Assembly: GCA_037074615.1 (NCBI GenBank)
Contig: CM073542.1
Coordinates: 21,709,568 to 21,773,567 of the forward strand
Origin: Leucaena leucocephala
Taxonomy: Eukaryota > Streptophyta > Magnoliopsida > Fabales > Fabaceae
Direction: 5' to 3'
Length of the DNA: 64,000 bases
Both the position numbers and the translations under genes were made by a program. The notes under the pieces were generated by a model. The model had not been told where the DNA came from, ran no database searches, and was given only the letters and a program-made list of their open reading frames with translations. Shown here piece by piece: positions 57,292 to 64,000 of the stretch; positions within the stretch are counted from its first letter, which is position 1; each line of letters opens with the position of its first letter.

Positions 57292-58428
57292 ATGGTAGAG
57301 ACGAGACTGCAGATGGATGCCCACATGCAAGTTGTGGAACAGCGGCTACAGACAGTGGACGACTTGCAAGAAACAGTGTTGGGCTTCCGTGATGAATTGC
57401 AGAACACGGGTCGTGCTTTCCGACAGGAGCTGCAACGTGTCGTGCAGGAGGTGCACGATCTTGTCCATGGGGAACCCATCAGAAATAGTCATCATCGAAA
57501 TAATAACAACCCTGATGATCACCAATGACCCTGTCTGCCGAGGATGGATTTTTCGAAGTATGACGGCAGAAACATTCATTTATGGGTAGTGAGGTGTGAG
57601 CGTTACTTCCGGCTTGAAAACATTCCAAAGGATGTATGAGTGGATACCGCAGCCGTGAATTTGGATGAACAATCTTTTGAATGCCAGTTGGCCATGGAAC
57701 ATCGATAAGGGAATGATCGGCCAACTTGGGATCAATACACAGAACTCTTGAAAAGAACCTTTGGACCCCCGTATGAAAAACCCATGTCAGAATTGACCCA
57801 TTTACGTCAGACAAGAACGTTGAGGGAATTTAACGTCAAGTTCGATACGCTTGCGACACGACTGGATTTGTTGGAAGCCTACCTTGTAGTTGTATATGTT
57901 AGGGCGTTAAAGGAGGAAATTGCCAATTCTGTGATGATGTTTGATCCCCAAACTCTTATGGAGGCTCGATGGCTGACATGGGTGCAAGAAATTAAGATCA
58001 ATCATTGTTTGAGCAAGAGCTTCAGTGAAAGAACGGGCAAAGCAGCAGTGACTGGAAATTCTTACAAGAACGCCCTCCTGGCTGGGGGGACAACCCAGCG
58101 TAGTAATCCAACTTCCTTATTGATTAAAGATTTGATGCCAATACCCACAAATCCAACAAGGTATGTGCGCCCTTTTAAAATGTTATCTACCGAGGAGGAA
58201 TCTGAGCATCATGTATGGAATTTGTGTTTCTACTGTCATGAGCCATTCTTGAGTGATCATCACTGCCTTCAGAGACAAAAGATACAGTTGCACTTTATGG
58301 CTTTTGATGAAGACAGTATTGAAGGCGGAGAAACAGGGCTTGACTGTGAGGAAGGTGGTGAATTAGTTCTCTTAATCTCAATGCCCATCATTCAGGGGAG
58401 AGACTCCAGAGACTATAAAGGTAGCTAG
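57292..58428 (+). pseudogene. Chromovirus gag remnant
   Basis: The N-terminus has a coiled-coil-like segment (VEQRLQTVDDLQETVLGFRD). After stops comes a retrotransposon-gag core: RCERYFRLENIPKDV, LLKRTFGPPYEKPMSELTHL, REFNVKFDTLATRLDLL, VYVRALKEEI. The zinc-knuckle region near 58225-58270 is partly kept (CFYCHEPF..DHHC). Stops occur at about 57587, 57638 and 57707. Confidence 0.8.
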
Positions 58429-59025
58429 GAATGTGGGGAAATGAAGCATCTATGTTTTAATATATACAGGTAGCACACATAATTTTCTCGACTTCAATCT
58501 AACGAAAAGGTTAGGCTGGCAAGAACAAAGTACCGAGTGCTCCTCTGTACAAATTGCTATGGGGTGTAGTTTGCAGGTTCATGGTATTTGGTAGAATTTC
58601 AGATGGCGAATGTAGGGGTTAGACTTTGAATCTGTGTTTAGAGTTCTTGATTTACATACATATGATATGGTATTCGGGCTTGAATGGTTGAAGTCCCTTA
58701 AAAGTGTTACTGGGAATATGACAAGATGACCATGCATTTCTGGTATAGAGGGGGTCTCTGTAAGTTGCAAGCAGTGGGGCCCACAACCATGGAAGCGGTA
58801 CCGACTTCTAGGCTAAGTCTTCATTGTGGTAAGGATCAACAAAGGTTTTTGGTACAACTCCTGCGACCCCAGGGGGAAACTAAAGTCCAATGTCTTGCAA
58901 TTCAATCTGAAATGGCTATTCTAGAGGAGCTACAGGGAGTTTTGATGGAGTTTAGGGATGTATTTGAGGAACCTCAGTGTTTGCCGCCATTAAGGCCTGG
59001 TCACAACCACTCTATTGTTCTCCAA

Positions 59026-59742
59026 GAAGGAACAAATCCAATAAATCTTAAGCCCTATCGCTATCTTACTATGAAAAAGGATGTTACTGAGCAGCAAATC
59101 AAGGATCTTTTACAGAATGGGGTACTACAAGGAAGTTCCTAACCTTTCTCTGCTCCCATTGTTCTGGTAAAGAAGAAGGATGGATCTTGGAGAATGTGTA
59201 TTGATTATAGAGAACTGAACAAGCATACAGTTCAGAATCAGTACCCAATTCCTTTGGTTGAAGATTTACTGGATGAGTTACAGTCAGCTAAATGGTTTAC
59301 TAAGCTGTACTTGAGGGCTGGTTATCATCAAATCAGGATGGTCCCTGGAGACTGTCACAAGACTGCATTCAAGACTCATTCGGGTCATTACGAATAGCTA
59401 GTCATGCCTTTTGGTCTGACCAATGCACCAACTACATTCCAAGGAGCTATGAATGACATCTTCAGACCTTTCCTTCGTCAATTTGTACTAGTGTTTTTTG
59501 ATGATATTCTCATATATAGCTCTTCGATGGCAGAACATGTAACTCACTTGGAGGCTATGTTAAGAATTTTGCGCGATCACCATTACTTTGTCAAAAGGAA
59601 TAAGTGTACCTTTGCTGTTCAGAATGTTGAGTATTTGGGTCATATTATATCAGTAGGGAAGGTGTCAACAGATCCTAAGAAAATCCAAGTAGTTCTGGAA
59701 AGGCCAATGACTATACTCACACGTAAAGACAGCTTCCTTTAG
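59026..59742 (+). pseudogene. Chromovirus reverse transcriptase remnant
   Basis: Readings in order: PYRYLTMKKDVTEQQIKDLL, a stop at 59140, VLVKKKDGSWRMCIDYRELN, KLYLRAGYHQIRM (the usual LDLR Asp is changed to Tyr), a stop at 59396, MPFGLTNAPTTFQ, and the catalytic FFDDILIYS. At 59640 it continues with YLGHIIS. Loss of the first catalytic Asp and the two stops make it inactive. Confidence 0.88.
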
Positions 59743-59789
59743 TCTAAACAAGCTAGTATAGCTTTCCAAAGGTCGAAGGACATACTGGT

Positions 59790-60180
59790 TTCAGCTCCGG
59801 TATTAGTCCTACCTAATTTTTCCAAGGTGTTTGTGGTTGAGGCTGACACGTGTGGGGCAGGGGTGGGGGCTATCCTTATGCAAGAGGGGCAGCCACTTGC
59901 TTTTTTTAGCAAAGCATTAGCTCCACAACAAATTAAACTTTCAATATATGAGAAAAAACTATTGGCAGGTAGTTTTGGCAGTGGAGAATTGGCATCAGTA
60001 TTTGGAAAGAGCACATTTTGTCACAAGGAAAGATCAGCAAAGCCTCAAGTTTCTGCTAGGACAAAAGCTTTAAACGCCATTTCAAATGTATTGGATAGCT
60101 GAGCTCATGGGTTATGATTATGAGATTCAATACAAAAAGGGCAGTGATAATTCTGTAGCTGATGCCCTTTCTAGATTACA
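59790..60180 (+). pseudogene. Chromovirus RNase H remnant
   Basis: FVVEADTCGAGVGAILMQEG shows the RNase H start with Glu where family members have Asp (DASxxGxGAVL). FFSKALAPQQIKLSIYEKKLLA follows. A frameshift falls at about 59970; GSDNSVADALSRL-like text appears around 60135-60178 in another frame. Confidence 0.78.
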
Positions 60181-60242
60181 TGGGTCACAGATTTTACAGA
60201 TGGCTCTTGACACTGCTTCCCCATAACTTTTGGATTTTAATA

Positions 60243-60380
60243 AAGGAGTCTTGGGAGGCTGATTCTGTAGTAGCAGCGATTTTATCAGATATTAAGCAGC
60301 AAGTAGGTGGTAAGGAGTCTTGGGAGGCTGATTCTGTAGTAGCAGCAATTTTATCAGATATTAAGCAGCAAGTAGGTGGT
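60243..60380 (+). repeat. 69-bp in-frame tandem duplication inside pol
   Basis: Bases 60243-60311 are repeated at 60312-60380 with one visible G-to-A difference. The unit encodes a 23-residue segment containing ESWEADSVVAAILSDIKQ. The event happened inside this copy or a recent ancestor. Confidence 0.9.
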
Positions 60381-60431
60381 CTCTAAAGAAGACTTTCATG
60401 GGATGGGACTGTTTTACGAAGAGACAACAAG

Positions 60432-61260
60432 ATGGTAGTAAGGGATGTTGCTAGAACTAGGCAGAAAATTCTTGAATGGCTTCATTCTAGTTCTCAAGGG
60501 GGTCACTCAGGAATAAATGCTACTTATCAAAAGGTTCGCAGTTTATTTTGGTGGAGGAATCTTCATAAGGAAGTTGAAGAGTATATAAAAGGTTGTGATA
60601 CTTGTGGTAGGTGTAAATGTGAAACAGTAGCTTCTCCAGGTTTGTTATAGACATTGCCAATTCTAAGCAAGGTTTAGGAGAGCATATCGATAGATTTCAT
60701 AGAAGGCCTTCCTAGGTATAATGGGAAGGAGGTAATTTGGGTTATAATTGACCGAATGAGTAAGTATGGACATTTTATCAGCTTATCCCATCCCTCTATA
60801 GCTTCTTCTCTTGCTCAAATTTTTCTTGATCAAGTGTATAAACTTCATGGAGCACCAGTGGAGATTATTAGTGATTGAGATCCTGTATTTATTAGTAATT
60901 TGTGGAAAGAGTTCCCCGGGTTATAAAAATTGAACAAAGGTTGTCTCTAGCTTATCATCCTCAAAATAATGGACAAACTGAAGTTTTGAACCATTGCTTG
61001 GAATCCTATTTAAGGTGTATGTGTTGGAAAAATCCTAAGGAATGGAATCAGTAGGTGCCTTTGGCTTAATGGTGGTATAATACTACTTTTCACACTTCTA
61101 CTAAGGCAACCCCATAAGAGCTGCTATATGGCCAAAAACCTCCGATTTATTCTCCCTATATTCCTAGAGTTGATGTCATTGAAGCTGTGGATAGGAGTTT
61201 CATCGCAGGGGAGAGAATGCTTGCTGTATTAAAACACCATCTACACAAATCTGTTAATAC
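60432..61260 (+). pseudogene. Chromovirus integrase remnant
   Basis: The zinc-finger part reads SSSQGGHSGINATYQKVR, then EYIKGCDTCGRCK. The core follows with SIDFIEGLPRYNGKEVIWVI, SKYGHFISL and EIISD, then a stop replacing the Arg before DPVF. Further downstream frameshifts break the Glu region (about 60970). Confidence 0.8.
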
Positions 61261-61306
61261 AATTAAGTAGCAGGCAGATGCTAGAAGGTCTGATCATGAA
61301 TTTCAA

Positions 61307-61706
61307 ATGGGTCAATGGGTTTTTCCTAAGCTCCAACCCTATAGACCGGTTTCTGCAGCAACTAGAAATACTCAAAAGCTAGCTCCTCGGTTCTATGGTC
61401 CTTCCAAAGTAATAGAGAAAATAGGACTAGTAGCTTACAAGGTAGAGTTACCACCTGAGTCTATAATTCATCCTACATTTCATGTGTCTTTGTTGAAGCT
61501 GTGTCCAGATCCTCGTGTTAAACAAAGACACCCCCTATTGATTACCCTACTGTTCCTAGCTCTCAATACCCTGAGAAAGTACGGCTAATCGAGTTGGGCG
61601 AAGGAAAAAGCAAATTATTACTGAAGTATTAGTGCAATGGAAGGGATATCCTGAAGAAGAAGCTTCTTGGATTTCTCTCTTCAAGTTACAAAAGCAATTC
61701 CCTTAA
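61307..61706 (+). pseudogene. Chromovirus integrase C-terminus and chromodomain
   Basis: LAPRFYGPSKVIEKIGLVAY and ELPPESIIHPTFHVSLLKLC form the GPY/F-like C-terminal region. After a frameshift at about 61570, RVGRRKKQIITEVLVQWKGY and PEEEASW form a chromodomain ending at 61706. The chromodomain separates this element from non-chromovirus Gypsy lineages. Confidence 0.85.
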
Positions 61707-61753
61707 TTTCATATTTCTAACCCTTAAGGACAAGGGTTGTTTTGAGGGGGTAT

Positions 61754-62048
61754 TGTTATAAAAAATATAGTTACTATTGACAGTTAGTATTAGTTACTAT
61801 TGTTAGGCTATTATGAACAGTATCATAAAATAATATCCTATAAATAGTAATAGGTAGTACAGATAATACGTATGAAATAATATTGAATGTGATTGCATTG
61901 ACTATTCTTCACTTCTCTCCGTAAACCTCTCCTTTCTCTTTCCTCTTTCCCTTCACCTTTCTCGACTTATCCTCTGTTCCTCCTCTTTCTTTTCCTATTC
62001 TTTCTATTATTTCCCTATCTTTATCATTCTTGACTAAGCGGCTTAACA
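61754..62048 (+). repeat. 3' LTR of the chromovirus
   Basis: It starts TGTTATAAA after the GAGGGGG tract and ends CTTAACA before the TAGAA duplication; 295 bp. Confidence 0.9.
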
Positions 62049-62053
62049 TAGAA

Positions 62054-62940
62054 GTCTTGTATATTCTAAATAATGAAGACCCCTTAGCATATCAATCAAG
62101 CTCAACATCTACCACAGCCTATATTTAGAAAGATATATATAGCACAGGTTTTTCCTCTTAAGCTCCATGGCCCATTGGCATTCAGGCATAATGTGGGATA
62201 CATTATAACCACACACTATTAAAATAAGACAAAAATTGTTTAAAGATATGAAATACTCTTCACTCTTGTCCACGTTGAATATAAGTTGCTTCTACTTAAG
62301 ATTCAGGCAGAAGTTCACTAGTTAAAAATAAAAAAAAGGGCAGGCTGAATTTTGTCATGTGTCCAGCCTCATGGCAAATGCACCGTTGAATACTAACGTT
62401 CTAATTAGCAGCAAAAAGCAAAAAGCTATAACATGAAAAACAGCAGATGGACATAGATACAGAGAGTAACAAAGTGCAACTCAAACTCACTGTTCTGCCC
62501 CAACTATTTTCCAGAATGTCACAATTATTGGTCTTCTCCTAATTTTCAAAATTCGGCAAGCAGCCATGACACCAGCTACCCGTAATATGCCCCGAAAGTT
62601 ACAGCTTTATAGAAAAAACGAATAGATTGCAAATAATTGTTAGATAAGAAAACCCAAAAAAAAAACAAAACCACATTTAATCGACATTCTTAAGAGTAAA
62701 ACGATGCAGCCATTCCAGAAGAACTAAAAGAACGTAAAAAACACCAACACTCTATAGGATCCATTATACTTCGTGCAAGCAAGAAAGCCATTACAAAAGA
62801 GCCCAAAGTCCCAATTCCCGCGCCGCAAAATCGACAAACCGGAATGCAGAATCTGAATCGCTAAATTCAAACAATCACACCAAACGAACCCTAAAGCACA
62901 ATTCTATCCTCCATCAATCAATACAGCGGCTAAAGCTGAT
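62054..62940 (-). other. Remainder of the UBA gene 5' UTR intron
   Basis: No gene, RNA gene or element ends recognised. AAAAAAG-type runs occur near 62330 and 62656. Confidence 0.5.
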
Positions 62941-63239
62941 AAGATCATGAGGGGAAATGAAAATATAGATGCAGAGAAGGAAGAAACGGCGAATAACCAA
63001 CCTGAAGTTTGAGAGAAAATAGCGTTGACGATTGAAACAGAGATCGCTGTTGAATGGCAAAATCGTTCAGAAGGTCCGGCAGGGAATATGGTAAGAGAGA
63101 GACGGGTTTTTCGAGGATCAAACTGAATTTAGTAGAATTAGGGTTTTGAAGAAATGGAGATCTGGGAGAAAAAAAACACCAGCTTGTCTTTAACGGAAGA
63201 TGCATATTTCCTGTCTTAATCTGTTCTCTCTTCTCCTTA

Positions 63240-64000
63240 ATAACTCTTTCATTTTCTCTGATACAATGATTTCTTTTTTCAAAACATATATATATTTTTA
63301 AAAAAAAAATAAAATCTGTATTTTAGTCTAAATTTTAATAGCATTAAGAAGAATATTCTGCTAAAGATTCTAAAAATACTTAATTTAATTATTTGAAATT
63401 ATGTTAAATTTCTAAAATTATTAATGCATCTTTATTATCTAATTATTTACTCTGTATCCAATTTAAATAATATTTAACCAAAATTTTTTAAATAATATTA
63501 AATTTTTAAGAGATTACTAAATAAATTTTTAAAAATATATACTTTAAATTTGTTTTCAGAAGCATATATAATTTTTAATAATATTTTTGCTTAGAAGTCA
63601 GAAGAGTATCTTAGTTCAAAATGATTTGAAGGTTAATCAATCATTAGATCGATAAAAATGAAATCTTAAATGTCCGTATTCTGTAAGTCCAGATTTTTAG
63701 AGAAATTTATATGGATTTTAGGCTTTGTTTAGTTAAATCTAAAAAATAATATGTTAGGTTAATTTAAGAAAAATAGAAAAGATTATGAGTATAAAGGTAA
63801 GAGAGGAGAGATAATATTTTTTGTTTAATTCAGAAGGATAGGAGAGTTACTTAAAAATTAATAAATATATATTTATTTTTTTATTTAAATTTATTTATTC
63901 TTTATTTATAATATTTATATTAAAATTATTATTTTTTAATTTATGAATCTTAAAATTTTTATTTAATTTATATATATAATAAAATTAAAAAATATTTTGA
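63240..64000. other. AT-rich end of the window, nothing coding
   Basis: Very AT-rich. At about 63720 GGCTTTGTTTAGTTAAATCTA followed by AGAGAGGAGAG-type text resembles the left end of the hAT-like MITE at 44189, but the right end would lie outside. Confidence 0.5.

Larger units (their letters stand above)
56962..62048 (+). mobile_element. Ty3/Gypsy chromovirus (Reina-like size), degenerate
   Basis: LTRs lie at 56962-57241 and 61754-62048, flanked by TAGAA at 56957-56961 and 62049-62053. The 5' LTR begins AGTTATAAA where the 3' LTR has TGTTATAAA, so its first base is mutated. A primer site TGGTATTAGAGCCA follows the 5' LTR and a TTTGAGGGGG tract precedes the 3' LTR. Internal order: gag, RT, RNase H, integrase with zinc finger, chromodomain. 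The chromodomain and the 5.1-kb size fit a chromovirus of the Reina type. Many stops and frameshifts; not autonomous. Confidence 0.92.
55657..63210 (-). promoter_or_regulatory. Probable 5' UTR intron and first exon of the UBA gene
   Basis: On the minus strand, bases ~63210-63002 look like a first non-coding exon ending CTTCAG|GTTGGT. The acceptor at 55658-55659 joins it to the exon with the ATG (exon starts 55657). The intron would be 7344 bp, 5087 of which are the chromovirus. The exon assignment rests only on splice-site appearance and the drop to AT-rich DNA beyond 63240. Confidence 0.45.

Overview
This window is nuclear DNA from a flowering plant, almost certainly a eudicot. The evidence is spliceosomal introns, a TIR-NBS-LRR resistance gene (a class largely missing from monocots), two plastid-targeted plant enzymes (RIDA, ISPE), and plant Copia, chromovirus, Stowaway, Tourist and hAT-type repeats. 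The species cannot be named from what is visible. Exon coordinates below were set by hand from splice dinucleotides, reading phase and family similarity.

Region 1-25.2 kb is a resistance-gene cluster on the minus strand. It holds a TIR exon (3475-3986) whose partner exons, if present, lie beyond the left edge. It also holds one apparently intact six-exon TNL gene (13944 down to 8366, 1096 aa) and decayed LRR and NBS fragments at 6.65-7.05, 17.93-18.31, 20.10-20.50 and 24.93-25.22 kb. Flanking units carrying the same short ORF recur at 5.2, 17.1 and 20.0 kb. Repeats include a solo LTR at the left edge (1-1720), a hAT-like element (15.05-15.66), an internally deleted Copia element with a TTATA target duplication (21044-23746) and a SINE candidate at 24.2 kb.

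Region 25.2-30.4 kb is AT-rich and mostly MITEs of the Stowaway type. Region 30.5-43.1 kb is one gene, RIDA, with six exons and an intact 187-codon reading frame. Its third intron is 10.4 kb. That intron contains a nucleoredoxin pseudogene fragment and a solo LTR (32695-38989, TSD ATTTA) into which a second solo LTR of the same family has inserted (33933-37019, TSD GTTAT). Region 43.1-48.5 kb is AT-rich intergenic DNA with hAT-like elements.

Region 48.5-52.9 kb is ISPE (CDP-ME kinase of the plastid MEP isoprenoid pathway), 11 exons and intact. It converges on a UBA-domain protein gene (55634-53679, minus strand). The UBA gene's probable 5' UTR intron (55658-63001) carries a degenerate 5.1-kb chromovirus (56962-62048, TSD TAGAA). 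The last 0.8 kb is AT-rich with no gene.

The genes do not form one pathway. RIDA, ISPE and the UBA gene look like ordinary housekeeping genes that have tolerated intron insertions, next to a rapidly duplicating resistance cluster. I see no previously undescribed multi-gene system. The most informative structures are the nested solo LTRs, their tRNA-like module, and the duplicated resistance-gene units.
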